A stretch of 64,000 bases of DNA, from positions 3,100,001 through 3,164,000 of the forward strand of contig OZ260100.1 of NCBI GenBank assembly GCA_965284565.1. Direction: 5' to 3'. The notes beneath the pieces are model-generated. The model was not told where the DNA came from. It ran no database searches and saw only the letters and a list, made by a program, of their open reading frames with translations. Position 1 is the first letter of the stretch. Every line of letters starts with the position of its first letter. Source of the stretch: BRH-c54 sp965284565. Its GTDB lineage: Bacteria > Bacteroidota > Bacteroidia > Flavobacteriales_E > Vicingaceae. A program made the translations under genes and the position numbers. Shown here piece after piece: positions 23,793 through 33,291 of this stretch.

Positions 23793-25253
23793 TCATTTAA
23801 CCTTAATTTTTTCTTTTACTTTTTCTTTTACATTTTCTTTTATAGGGATTTCTATGCTTACTTGGCAACCATTATTTGGTGACGACTCTAATGTAAAATC
23901 TCCTTGAAAAAGCATGGATCTTCGTTTCATATTAGCTAAACCTATGCCTTTCATTTTTTTCTCTGAATCAAATCCAACACCATCATCTTTTATATTCATC
24001 ACTAAGGTATGATCTTCATCTACAAGAATTTCCAAATCTATAGTTGAAGCTTTAGCGTATTGAATAATGTTTTTGAGTTGTTCTTGTAAAATTCTATACA
24101 AATTCAACTGCAATTCTCTATTCAATCCCAATTCTTTTATTCTATTATCAAATAAAAAATTGACTTTGTATTTATCTTCCGGATTAAAGGTTTTGATAAG
24201 TGTTGAACAAGCTTCTTCAAGATTTATATTTTCATAAAAAGCAGGAGCCAACCTATGAGAGATACTTCTTATTTCTTTATTTGCCATATCTATATATCCC
24301 TGAGATTGAACCAACCATTCAGCAGCCTCCCCATTAATTTCATCTTTTATCATTCCTAAACTAATTTTAGTAGCTGCTAAAATCTGGCAAACATTTTCAT
24401 GTAACTCACTTCCTATATCAAACCTTTCTTCTTCTTGTGTGTTTATAATGGCTTTGGTTAACTTATCTTCAAATTGTTTTTTCTCCGTAATATCATTTAT
24501 CATTATAGACAAGTATTTTTTATCCTCTTCTAATTGTATCTCATTTACAATTATTTCTACATCTATAATTTTATTTTTTTTAGTTTTTTGCTTAAACTCT
24601 TTAGCATCAGAAAATTGTGGTTTATATTTTTCTAATTTTAAATAGTTGTTAAACTTTTTACATTCGTTTTCATTCGCAAATAGCTTACAGAAAGGTATAT
24701 TTAACAATTCATTTTCGGAGTAGCCATATTGTTTTATAGCTTTATCATTAGCTTGGACGATTTTGAAAGTATCTTTTTCGCATATAAATATTGGAAAAGG
24801 TGTAAATTGAAATAAATCGCTATAACGTTTTTCGGAGGTTTTAATTTTTGCTAAGCTTTTCTGACGTTCAATACCATATATTATACTTTTATGAATGTTT
24901 ATTGCGGTTAATTCATCTTTAAGAATATAATCTGCTATACCTAAAGAAAGTGATTTTACAGCAAATTTTTCATCTGAATAACCTGTAAGAACAATCACCG
25001 GAATATCTTTGGAGCGTACAAGAATTTCTTCTATTAGGTTTTCTCCACTTTTATCGGGTAATGATAAATCTAATAATATCGCATCAACTTTATGAGAAGT
25101 TTTTTCTAAAACACCAGCTGCTTCTGCAAATGTTGTGGCTCTTAAAATTATCGGTATTGGGTGGTATTCTTCCAAATAATCTTGAATAAGTACAAAATCA
25201 CCAAGGTTATCTTCTATAACTAAAACTGTATACTTTAGAGTATTTTCTTCCAT
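23793..25253 (-). CDS. Hybrid protein: receiver, PAS and HisKA_3-type histidine kinase
   Basis: The start is placed at 25253 (486 residues, MEENTLKYTVLVIEDN), 12 bases after the previous gene; the open frame continues upstream to 25361 but would overlap that gene. Residues 8-125 are a receiver with the DN acidic pair, phosphoacceptor D in ILLDLSLPDKSG, and a K in ILKDE. A PAS domain follows (about 140-260). The dimerisation and phosphorylation region is of the HisKA_3 (NarL-family) type, with the histidine in ELHENVCQ. The ATPase has DDGVGFD and GIGLANMKRR. It has no membrane segment and is likely a phosphorelay element working with the adjacent kinases. Confidence 0.85.
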   Translation of the reverse strand: MEENTLKYTVLVIEDNLGDFVLIQDYLEEYHPIPIILRATTFAEAAGVLEKTSHKVDAILLDLSLPDKSGENLIEEILVRSKDIPVIVLTGYSDEKFAVKSLSLGIADYILKDELTAINIHKSIIYGIERQKSLAKIKTSEKRYSDLFQFTPFPIFICEKDTFKIVQANDKAIKQYGYSENELLNIPFCKLFANENECKKFNNYLKLEKYKPQFSDAKEFKQKTKKNKIIDVEIIVNEIQLEEDKKYLSIMINDITEKKQFEDKLTKAIINTQEEERFDIGSELHENVCQILAATKISLGMIKDEINGEAAEWLVQSQGYIDMANKEIRSISHRLAPAFYENINLEEACSTLIKTFNPEDKYKVNFLFDNRIKELGLNRELQLNLYRILQEQLKNIIQYAKASTIDLEILVDEDHTLVMNIKDDGVGFDSEKKMKGIGLANMKRRSMLFQGDFTLESSPNNGCQVSIEIPIKENVKEKVKEKIKVK

Positions 25254-25264
25254 ATTTTTTAATA

Positions 25265-25690
25265 TTATTTTGGCAGTTTTACAATGGTTAACCAGAAATC
25301 TTCTATAGAAGCAATTGCGTTTAGAAATGCCTCTACCTCTACTGGCTTCGTTATAAAGCAATTAGCATGGTGTTTGTATGAAAGGTTAATATCTTTTTCG
25401 GAAGAGGAAGTAGTAAGCATTATCACTGGTATTTGCTGAGTTGCTGGCGAAGACTTTATAACTTGCAATACTTCATGTCCGTTTTTTTTAGGAAGATTAA
25501 CATCTAGTAAAATTAAATCAGGTATTGGAGCATTTTTAAACTCTCCTTGTTTTAGAAGGAAATCTAATGCTTCTTGTCCATTTCTGGCAACACTAATTTT
25601 GTTTACAATTTTTTTTTCATCTAATGCTTCGGTGGTTAATAATATATCCCCCTCATTATCTTCAACTAAAAGAATGTGAATATTTTTCAT
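25265..25690 (-). CDS. Single-domain response regulator (CheY/Rcp1-like)
   Basis: A 141-residue stand-alone receiver. The acidic pair is in LLVEDNEGD (about 8-16), the phosphoacceptor D in LILLDVNLPKKNG (about 62), and T/S and K in MLTTSSSE and FITKPVE. The ILLDVNLPKKNGHEVL pattern is typical of the Rcp1 subgroup, which passes phosphate between kinases instead of binding DNA. It is translated from the same operon as the kinases on either side. Confidence 0.9.
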   Translation of the reverse strand: MKNIHILLVEDNEGDILLTTEALDEKKIVNKISVARNGQEALDFLLKQGEFKNAPIPDLILLDVNLPKKNGHEVLQVIKSSPATQQIPVIMLTTSSSEKDINLSYKHHANCFITKPVEVEAFLNAIASIEDFWLTIVKLPK

Positions 25691-25780
25691 CTCAGTAATT
25701 TTTTCTAAAGTTAAATAAAATTATCCTCTAAATTATCAATAAAATAACATGTTACATTAAAAAAAGTATTAATTATTTTG

Positions 25781-27370
25781 TTATTTAGGTAATGTAAAAT
25801 AAAAGGTACTGCCTTTTCCTTCTTCCGACTCGAGCCAAATTTTTCCTCCAAAATTCTCTATTATTTTTTTAACTATTGCTAGTCCCATACCTGTTCCAGA
25901 ATACTCCTCTTTACGATGTAAGCGTTGAAAAATAACAAAAATTTTATCATAAGATTCTTTATTAATACCAATACCATTATCTTTTATGGTAAATTGCCAT
26001 TCGTTATTAAATTCATTTGCTTTAATCTCTATAATTGGAGCCACATCTGGTTTTGCATATTTCAAACCATTACTTATTAAGTTTTGAAACACTTGTAATA
26101 TAGGAACTTGGTAAGCCAAAACAATAGGCATATCTTTATGTAGAATTTTAGCGTTTTTCTCTTCAATGGTTTTCCTTAGCAACACTTTAGCTTGTTCTAT
26201 AACTTCTGCAATATCTACTTTTACTAATTCATACTCATCTTTACCAACACGAGAGTATTTTAGTAGATCTAATATGATATAACGCATGCGTGTTGCTCCA
26301 TCTATTGCAAAATCTATATATTGTTTGGCTTTATCATCTAATTTACTATCATATTTTTTCTCTAATTGAGAAAGGAAGCTGGTTACCATGCGTAATGGCT
26401 CTTGTAAATCATGAGAAGCTACGTAAGCAAATTGTTCTAACTCTTCATTAGATATTGACAACTCTTTTGCTCTTTTTTCTAAAGCTAAATTTAAGTTTTT
26501 TAGCTCTTTAGTTTTGTTCTTAACATCTAATTTTAACCTAACTGGCTGTAGAGATAAAACAAATACAAAGTAAGCTAATAAGCTAGAAAACATTATTCCT
26601 AGCAAGGAAAAAGGCAAAGCTTTCATGAGGTGACTTGGAGATTTAACTTTTACATAAATATTCCAGTCTCCTAAGTTAATAAAAGACTGATAATATACCC
26701 CTTCCTTTATCTTTACATTATAGTTGAAAAATGAATATTTTTCATTTCCATCTATAACTTTTGAAATCTGATATATAAATTGATTATTCACCCCTTTTTT
26801 ATTTATCCCTATAATTTTAAAGAGTGTTTCCATTTTAATGATGATGGCAGAAAAACCCCAAAATTCGTTATTCTTATAAATTGGTAGCCTCCCAACAATA
26901 GCCTCTCCTCCTTGTTTAAGTTCAATAGGACCTTCAAAATAAATATCTTTTCTTTTTATAGACTCTACAGCCTCTCTTTTATGTTCGGGATTATTAAAAA
27001 TATTAAACCCTATTATCGCTTCATTTCCTTTTAGTGGATACGTATTTATTATGGTACTGCCTTTTACCAACTGCAAGGCATCTATAAATTTATTACGTTG
27101 AATTAAATCTTTAGAAACAGAATTAAAATCGTCTGCTATTAAGTCTTTTTCTACCAAAAAAGCTATCATTTTAGCAGCAGTAATACTATGACTTAATGAT
27201 GATTCCACTTGTTGTTTTATACGAATAGCTTCTTTTTCTGCTAATTCATATTCGTTAGTTTTTTCAATAGAGTATATTTTATAAGCTACGAACTGCGTAA
27301 TAACAAGAGTAGTAATAAAAACTATTAGTACTGGTTTTAATATTTTTTTTGGAAATTGTTTATGCTTCAT
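25781..27370 (-). CDS. CHASE-domain sensor histidine kinase
   Basis: A 529-residue inner-membrane kinase. A transmembrane helix (about 12-30) and a periplasmic CHASE-like sensor (about 40-240, with GFNIFNNPEHKREAVESI) are followed by a second helix (about 248-270) and a coiled coil. The HisKA phosphorylation helix has the histidine in VASHDLQEPLRM. The HATPase has NLISNGLKYA (N box), DNGIGI (G1) and GTGMGLAIV (G2). The catalytic half is nearly the same as that of the upstream giant kinase. Its ATG overlaps the upstream stop (27367-27370), so the two are translationally coupled. Confidence 0.9.
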   Translation of the reverse strand: MKHKQFPKKILKPVLIVFITTLVITQFVAYKIYSIEKTNEYELAEKEAIRIKQQVESSLSHSITAAKMIAFLVEKDLIADDFNSVSKDLIQRNKFIDALQLVKGSTIINTYPLKGNEAIIGFNIFNNPEHKREAVESIKRKDIYFEGPIELKQGGEAIVGRLPIYKNNEFWGFSAIIIKMETLFKIIGINKKGVNNQFIYQISKVIDGNEKYSFFNYNVKIKEGVYYQSFINLGDWNIYVKVKSPSHLMKALPFSLLGIMFSSLLAYFVFVLSLQPVRLKLDVKNKTKELKNLNLALEKRAKELSISNEELEQFAYVASHDLQEPLRMVTSFLSQLEKKYDSKLDDKAKQYIDFAIDGATRMRYIILDLLKYSRVGKDEYELVKVDIAEVIEQAKVLLRKTIEEKNAKILHKDMPIVLAYQVPILQVFQNLISNGLKYAKPDVAPIIEIKANEFNNEWQFTIKDNGIGINKESYDKIFVIFQRLHRKEEYSGTGMGLAIVKKIIENFGGKIWLESEEGKGSTFYFTLPK

Positions 27371-30300
27371 ATTTCTTTTTTAATAGTAAAATAAAAAGTA
27401 CTACCTTTTCCTTCAATAGATTTAAGCCAAATTTTTCCTCCAAAATTCTCTATTATTTTTTTAACTATAGCTAAGCCCATCCCTGTTCCTGAGTACTCTG
27501 TTTTACCGTGCAAACGTTGGAATATAACAAAAATTTTATCATAATAGTCTTTATCAATACCAATACCATTATCTTTTATGGCAAATTGCCATTCATTTTT
27601 AAATTCTTTTGCTTTAATTTCTATAATGGGAGCAACATCTGCTTTAGCATATTTTAGTCCGTTACTTATTAAGTTTTGAAAAACCTGTACTATTGGGGAG
27701 CGATAAGCTCGTATTTTGGGGAGATTTTTATAAATTACTATTGCATTTTTCTCTTCAATAATTTTTCTCAATAATACTTTAGCTTGTCCTACTATCTCGG
27801 TTAAATCAACATTTTCTAATTCATCACTGTACTTACCGATACGAGAAAATTCCAATAAATCTAAAATTATTTGTCGCATTCGTGTTGCTCCATCTACTGC
27901 AAAATCTATATAAGTATGTGCTTTTTCATCAAGTTGTCCGCCATATTTTTTTTCTAATTGCGATAGAAAGCTCGTTACCATGCGCAAAGGTTCTTGTAAG
28001 TCGTGAGAAGCTACATAAGCAAACTGCTCTAATTCTTCATTAGATCTTACTAATTCATTAGTGTATTTTAATAATTGATCATTTAACTTTTTAAGTGATG
28101 CTTCATGTTCTTTTTGGTAAGAAATATCTGTCATAGCCCCAACCATTCTAGTAGCTTTCCCTTTTTCATCTCTAATCACCACTCCTCTATCTATTACATA
28201 AGCATATTCACTACTTTCCTTTTTATATCTATATTCATGTTGCCAATTTATTGAATTTGGGTCTTTAATAATATTATTTAGAGATTTTAAAATATTATCC
28301 AAATCATCAGGATGAATTCTTGTTGACCAAGATCCTAAATCAGGAGTATTATTGGCTAAATCATAACCAAATAGGGTTTTATAACCTTTACCCCAATACA
28401 ACTGATTGTTTATAATGTCCCAATCCCAAATAGCATCATTGGTAGCTTCTGTAACTTTTTCAAAACGTTCATTGCTTTGTCTAATTTTTTCTTCAGCAAT
28501 TTTTCTTTCTGTAGTATCTTTAAAATATACCGTTAACCCTTCTTCAGATGGATAAGCACTTATCTCAAACCAACGATTAATTGGTGCGTAATAGTCTTCA
28601 AAATGAACAACCTTCATTTCTTTCATGGCTAAATGATAATTTTCATAAGAAGGTAAGTCTTTAGCATCTGAAAAAACATCCCATAAATTTCTATTGAGAA
28701 TATTTTCCTTAGGAGTTTGTAGTAATTTTTCAGCCATCTTATTCCAGTAGGTTACTTTAAAATTTTTATCTACAGCAAAAAAAGCATCACCTATGCTTTC
28801 TAAAATGGTATTTCTTTCCTCTAAAGCTAAAATAGCTTTTTCATCAGCTAATTTTCTGTCTGTTACATCAAACCTAATGGCTAAATATTGAAATGGCTTG
28901 TTTTTTTCATCTAAAAATGGAACTATAGTAGTGTCTACCCAATAATGAGAACTATCTTTAGCTAAGTTTTTAATTTCTCCACGCCAAACCTTACCTGAAG
29001 TTATTGTTTTCCATAAATCAACAAAAAATGATTTTGGATGATGTTTGGAGTTAATTAATTGATGAGTATTTCCTACAAGTTCTTCTTCAGAATATTGAGA
29101 TATTTTACAGAAATTATCATTAACAGAGGTTATTACTCCTTTTTTATCTGTAAATGCAATAATGGCAGATTGATCTAAAGAAAATTTATAATCTTCTAAT
29201 GTTTTTAAACTTTTCTTAAGTGCTATTTCATTTAATTTCTGCTCATGAATATCCTGAAAACTACCATAAATTTTAATACACTCTCCATTAATAAATTCTG
29301 ATTTACCAATAGTTCTAATCCATTTTAAATTACCCTTTTCAGTAATAATTCTCAATTCTTCATCCCATGGTGTTCCATCTTTTTTACATTGTTCAACTCT
29401 TTTCTTAATAATATCTCTATCCCCATCTACAAAACCTGAGATACCTTTATTTAAAGTCGGTTTAAAATCTGGCTCCACCTCTCTAATTTCTTTGGTAATG
29501 CCCGACCAGTAAACAGAATTACTTTTAACATCTATCTCCCAACTTCCTACTTTGGCTAACCTTGATGTGTTTTCTAATAGTTGTTGAAGCTCTTTCATCT
29601 CGGTTACATCTCTTCCGTAAGCAAAAACAAAACCATCTTCTCCAAAAACATCTGATGAATTCCAAGATATCCATTTATACGATCCTGATTTAGTCCTATA
29701 CCTATTGGTAAATCCTTGAGATTGTCTGTCTCCTGTTATTGTTTCACTATATTCTTTTATTGTCTTTTTTAAATCCTCGGGATGTAAAAAATATTCAAAT
29801 GGATGTGATACAATCTCTTTTTCCGTATAACCTAAAATTTTTGTAAAAGCTGGGTTTGCTTTTACAAAATGACCATTAGGAGAGGCTATAGCCAATATAT
29901 CTGGTGCACTATTAAAAAACAAGCTCAATTCCTGCTCTTGTTGCTTACGTTTAATTTCAGCTCCCAAAAAATTACTTAATGGAGAGAGTATTTCTACTCT
30001 ATATGGATCGTTTTTTAAAGGATCTCTACTCGTTAGCACCATTGCACCAACAAAATTGTCATTATGAAACAAGGGAAAACCAACACCTGATTTTAATTCA
30101 GATTTTTTTGCAGAATTGTTTCTTATAAATTTTGAGTCCGTATTAATATTATCCCAAATTTCAACTTGCAAATCTTTCCAAACTTTCCCAGGCAACCCTT
30201 CTCCTTTTTTAAAGTGTTTTATCTTTATAGTCTGTTTAATGTAGGTTTGGACTTTTTCATCTACAGCATTAATGGCCATTAGTTTCAAATGTTTTTTATC

Positions 30301-32136
30301 GCTACTTAACAACCATATTTCTGCAGTTTGGTATTCTCCATACTCTGCAACATAATGTAATACCTTTTCTAAAATTAGAGGTAATTCTCTTTCGTCTTTA
30401 AATATACTTGTAACTTGGTGTTGTAATTGCTTTTGATTTTTAGAAAGTTTTGCCTTAGACACATCTCTTAATGCACCAATCATTCTTATTGGATTACCAT
30501 TTTTGTCACGCAACAAATACCCTATTTCTTCTACATATAAATATGTTCCATCTGCTTTTCTAAACCTAAATTCATTCATCCATTTTTGTCGTCTTTCATC
30601 TTTCAGAAATGCATCCCAACTCTGTTTATGTTTCTCTATATCTAATGAATATGTTAACTTATCCCAATCACTTGACCTAAATTTATCTTCTATTTTTTCA
30701 TAACCAAATGTATTGTAAAAGCCATCTCCCCAATAATACTCATCTTTCTCTACATCCCAATCATAAATAGCATCATTGGTGGCTTTATTTACTAGCTCAA
30801 AGCGTTCGTTACTTTGTCTTATTCTTTCTAAATAATTAAATTTAGATATTAAAATAGATAATAATCTTTGAGCTCTATCTATCGCATATTCTTCTTGTTG
30901 ATTTGGTGTTTTTGGTGTTTTATAGTAACTAGAAATAATAGCTATTACACTTCCTTTTGCATCAAAAATGGGGTACGACCAACAAGCAGTAAATTTATAC
31001 TTCTTAGGGAGGTGTAATAATTTTTTCCAACGTTTGTCTTCATATACATTTTCTACAATAACTTTTTCTTTGGTGTAAGCTGCTGTCCCGTAAGAACCAA
31101 CATTTTTTCCAATTTTAATTTCATTGAGTGCTTTTAAATATTCTTTTTGTAAAGATGGTGATGCTAAATTATAAAGTTTTTCTTCTGCAACCTTCATTAC
31201 TGAAGCTTTCATATTTGGAAATAAGTATTCTAATTTTAATAAATAAGTAGAAACAACTTGCTCTAGGTTTGCATTTTCTTGCATACTTAAAGTCATCACC
31301 TCTCTATCTATTGTTTCTAATTGTTCATAAAAATATTCTTGAGTAATGTCTTTTATAGCTCCTACAACTCGGTAAACATCACCTTCATCATTACTCATAA
31401 ACAATGCCCTATCACTCACAAAAGCATATTCTCCATTGGCTTTTCTAATCCTATACTTCATTGTCCATAAAGTATCTTTACTTTTATTTAAAGCATTTTT
31501 AAAACTTTCCATAAATTTTGGAAAATCATCTGGATGGATATGAGCATTAATTGTTTCATTATTTTCTTTTAATGATTTTATTTGTATTCCAAAGTTTCTA
31601 TTAAACCCATCACCTAAAAATAATTCATTAGTTATTGGGTTAAAATCCCAAATGCTTTCTGTTCCAGCTTGCATTAACAACTTAAACCGTTGATTATTTT
31701 CTTTAATTTTTTCGTTAATCATAACCCTTTCAGTAACATCTCTAGAATTAGTTATTATCCCTTTAATAGCTGGGTTATCAAGCATGTTTGTAGCTATTGT
31801 TTCTACCCACCTCCATTCTCCTTTTTTATTTATAAATCTAAAAGGAGCAATCTCAACTTTATTGAGTTCTGCAATTTTCGAAAAACTATTTAAAACTATT
31901 TCTTTATCATCTGGATGAATAAAATCAAAAGCATTTTTCCCTATAAACTCTTCAGGAGTTATTCCTAATACCGTGGTTGAATTTGGACTAACATATAAAT
32001 AATCTGCATCAATAGTTAAAATACCTATTAAATCAGCACCTTCTTGAATTAATTCTTTAAAACGTTGTTCACTAAATTTTAACTGTTTCTCGGCTTCTTT
32101 TCGTTCTGTAATATCAGTATGGGTACCTGCCATCAT
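27367..32136 (-). CDS. Giant multi-PAS/GAF sensor histidine kinase, main part of a split gene
   Basis: A 1589-codon frame lacking membrane segments, so the kinase is probably cytoplasmic. In order it has the end of a PAS-associated segment (MAGTHTDITERKEAEKQL), PAS, PAS, GAF, PAS, GAF, then five more PAS domains, a HisKA helix (VASHDLQEPLRM) and a HATPase (NLISNGLKYA, DNGIGI, GTGMGLAIV). The first codons are not a real N-terminus: they are the last strand of a PAS domain whose beginning is in the upstream frame 32114-33001. Removing one G from the G9 run at 32142-32150 joins the two into one protein of about 1877 residues. It may sense several small molecules or redox states. Confidence 0.85.
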   Translation of the reverse strand: MMAGTHTDITERKEAEKQLKFSEQRFKELIQEGADLIGILTIDADYLYVSPNSTTVLGITPEEFIGKNAFDFIHPDDKEIVLNSFSKIAELNKVEIAPFRFINKKGEWRWVETIATNMLDNPAIKGIITNSRDVTERVMINEKIKENNQRFKLLMQAGTESIWDFNPITNELFLGDGFNRNFGIQIKSLKENNETINAHIHPDDFPKFMESFKNALNKSKDTLWTMKYRIRKANGEYAFVSDRALFMSNDEGDVYRVVGAIKDITQEYFYEQLETIDREVMTLSMQENANLEQVVSTYLLKLEYLFPNMKASVMKVAEEKLYNLASPSLQKEYLKALNEIKIGKNVGSYGTAAYTKEKVIVENVYEDKRWKKLLHLPKKYKFTACWSYPIFDAKGSVIAIISSYYKTPKTPNQQEEYAIDRAQRLLSILISKFNYLERIRQSNERFELVNKATNDAIYDWDVEKDEYYWGDGFYNTFGYEKIEDKFRSSDWDKLTYSLDIEKHKQSWDAFLKDERRQKWMNEFRFRKADGTYLYVEEIGYLLRDKNGNPIRMIGALRDVSKAKLSKNQKQLQHQVTSIFKDERELPLILEKVLHYVAEYGEYQTAEIWLLSSDKKHLKLMAINAVDEKVQTYIKQTIKIKHFKKGEGLPGKVWKDLQVEIWDNINTDSKFIRNNSAKKSELKSGVGFPLFHNDNFVGAMVLTSRDPLKNDPYRVEILSPLSNFLGAEIKRKQQEQELSLFFNSAPDILAIASPNGHFVKANPAFTKILGYTEKEIVSHPFEYFLHPEDLKKTIKEYSETITGDRQSQGFTNRYRTKSGSYKWISWNSSDVFGEDGFVFAYGRDVTEMKELQQLLENTSRLAKVGSWEIDVKSNSVYWSGITKEIREVEPDFKPTLNKGISGFVDGDRDIIKKRVEQCKKDGTPWDEELRIITEKGNLKWIRTIGKSEFINGECIKIYGSFQDIHEQKLNEIALKKSLKTLEDYKFSLDQSAIIAFTDKKGVITSVNDNFCKISQYSEEELVGNTHQLINSKHHPKSFFVDLWKTITSGKVWRGEIKNLAKDSSHYWVDTTIVPFLDEKNKPFQYLAIRFDVTDRKLADEKAILALEERNTILESIGDAFFAVDKNFKVTYWNKMAEKLLQTPKENILNRNLWDVFSDAKDLPSYENYHLAMKEMKVVHFEDYYAPINRWFEISAYPSEEGLTVYFKDTTERKIAEEKIRQSNERFEKVTEATNDAIWDWDIINNQLYWGKGYKTLFGYDLANNTPDLGSWSTRIHPDDLDNILKSLNNIIKDPNSINWQHEYRYKKESSEYAYVIDRGVVIRDEKGKATRMVGAMTDISYQKEHEASLKKLNDQLLKYTNELVRSNEELEQFAYVASHDLQEPLRMVTSFLSQLEKKYGGQLDEKAHTYIDFAVDGATRMRQIILDLLEFSRIGKYSDELENVDLTEIVGQAKVLLRKIIEEKNAIVIYKNLPKIRAYRSPIVQVFQNLISNGLKYAKADVAPIIEIKAKEFKNEWQFAIKDNGIGIDKDYYDKIFVIFQRLHGKTEYSGTGMGLAIVKKIIENFGGKIWLKSIEGKGSTFYFTIKKEI

Positions 32137-33001
32137 TAGAGCCCCCCCCCTCTTTTGACCACTTTACCACTCTTCCTCTATCATTTACCCATATATAATT
32201 TCCGTTTTTATGCTTTAAACGAAAGTCAACATCATAAAAAGAAGTTCTCTTTTCTAAACATTCTTTTAATTTTTTATCGGATAATGCTATATCATCTGGA
32301 TGAATAAATTTATAAATTGTTTTTTCATTAACTGGCTGAAGTTCTTCTAAAGTATAGCCTATAATGTTTGCCCAACGCTCATTAATATTAACCGTTTTTG
32401 TTTCATAATTCCATTCCCAAGTTCCTACTCTAGTTGCTTTTATTATGTTATTTAGTTGCTCTGTTTCTTGATTAATAATTTTTTTGCTTTCGTTAATTTC
32501 TATGTTTTTCTTTCTTAAAATTAATAATTGCATTACCTGGTTAGCTAAAGATTGTAAAGAAAGTATTTGCTCTGAATTAAGAACATTTGGGCTTTTGTCA
32601 ATTACACACAAGGCGCCTAAAGGAATACCTTCTTCTGAAATTAAAGATACACCTGCATAAAAAACTATATTGGGGTTTGAAGTTACTAAAGGATTATTTT
32701 TAAAACGTTTATCTGTTCTAACATCTTCTATTATAAAAATATCGGTGGATTTTTTAATTACATGAAAACAAAAAGAATGTTCTATAGGAGTTTCTTTAAT
32801 TTTTAATCCGTAGCGAGATTTAAAGAATTCACGTTTATCATCTAAAAATGATATTAAAGCGATAGGAGAGTTACAGGTTATTGCAGCTAAACGAGTAATG
32901 CCATCATACTCCTTTTCAGGAAGTGTGTCTAATATTTCGTATTGCTTTAAAGCCTCTATCCTTTTATCTACAGCATCAACATTGGGTTTCTTCATAAACA
33001 A
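32114..33001 (-). CDS. N-terminal GAF-PAS part of the split giant kinase
   Basis: A 295-residue frame with a GAF domain (residues about 20-165, RIEALKQYEILDTLPEKEYD and FCFHVIKKSTDIFIIEDVR) followed by a PAS domain (about 190-285). The PAS is cut off just after VVKWSKEGG, where the frame slips at a G9 run and ends in a short unrelated tail. In the other frame the expected continuation, ALMMAGTHTDITERK, appears immediately. The fragment alone has no output domain. The start at 33001 is the first of two close ATGs (33001 and 32995). Confidence 0.8.
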   Translation of the reverse strand: MFMKKPNVDAVDKRIEALKQYEILDTLPEKEYDGITRLAAITCNSPIALISFLDDKREFFKSRYGLKIKETPIEHSFCFHVIKKSTDIFIIEDVRTDKRFKNNPLVTSNPNIVFYAGVSLISEEGIPLGALCVIDKSPNVLNSEQILSLQSLANQVMQLLILRKKNIEINESKKIINQETEQLNNIIKATRVGTWEWNYETKTVNINERWANIIGYTLEELQPVNEKTIYKFIHPDDIALSDKKLKECLEKRTSFYDVDFRLKHKNGNYIWVNDRGRVVKWSKEGGGSNDGRYPY

Positions 33002-33233
33002 ATTAAATGTTAAAATTTGTAATCACTTTAAAATTAAAATGTTTACAAGATACTAAAATTATTATTTTTTTAACACTTATCAGTTTTTCTGTTATTTATT
33101 TTATTGTAGTAACTGTTATATTAAAGTAATTATAAACATTCTTGCTTTTAGAACACTTATAAAACACTGATTTTCAATAGTTAGAAATCGGTTTGTTTGT
33201 TTTAGACTATTTCTTTTTGAAAATACTAACAAC

Positions 33234-33269
33234 AAAAAAACACCTTGGGTAACCCAAGGTGTTTTTTTT
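33234..33269 (-). terminator. Terminator of rpoD
   Basis: CACCTTGGG (33241-33249) pairs with CCCAAGGTG (33253-33261) around a TAA loop, extended by seven A-T pairs, with a T-run on either strand. It follows the rpoD stop by 23 bases. The rest of 33002-33291 is AT-rich; I see no gene in it. Confidence 0.88.
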
Positions 33270-33291
33270 GTTTTTTGATTATAACCTATAC

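Noticed and set aside
32114..32136. 32136 as a genuine start codon of an independent kinase gene
   Set aside because: The residues from there are the last strand of a PAS domain begun in the upstream frame, so the split is at the G tract and not a gene boundary.
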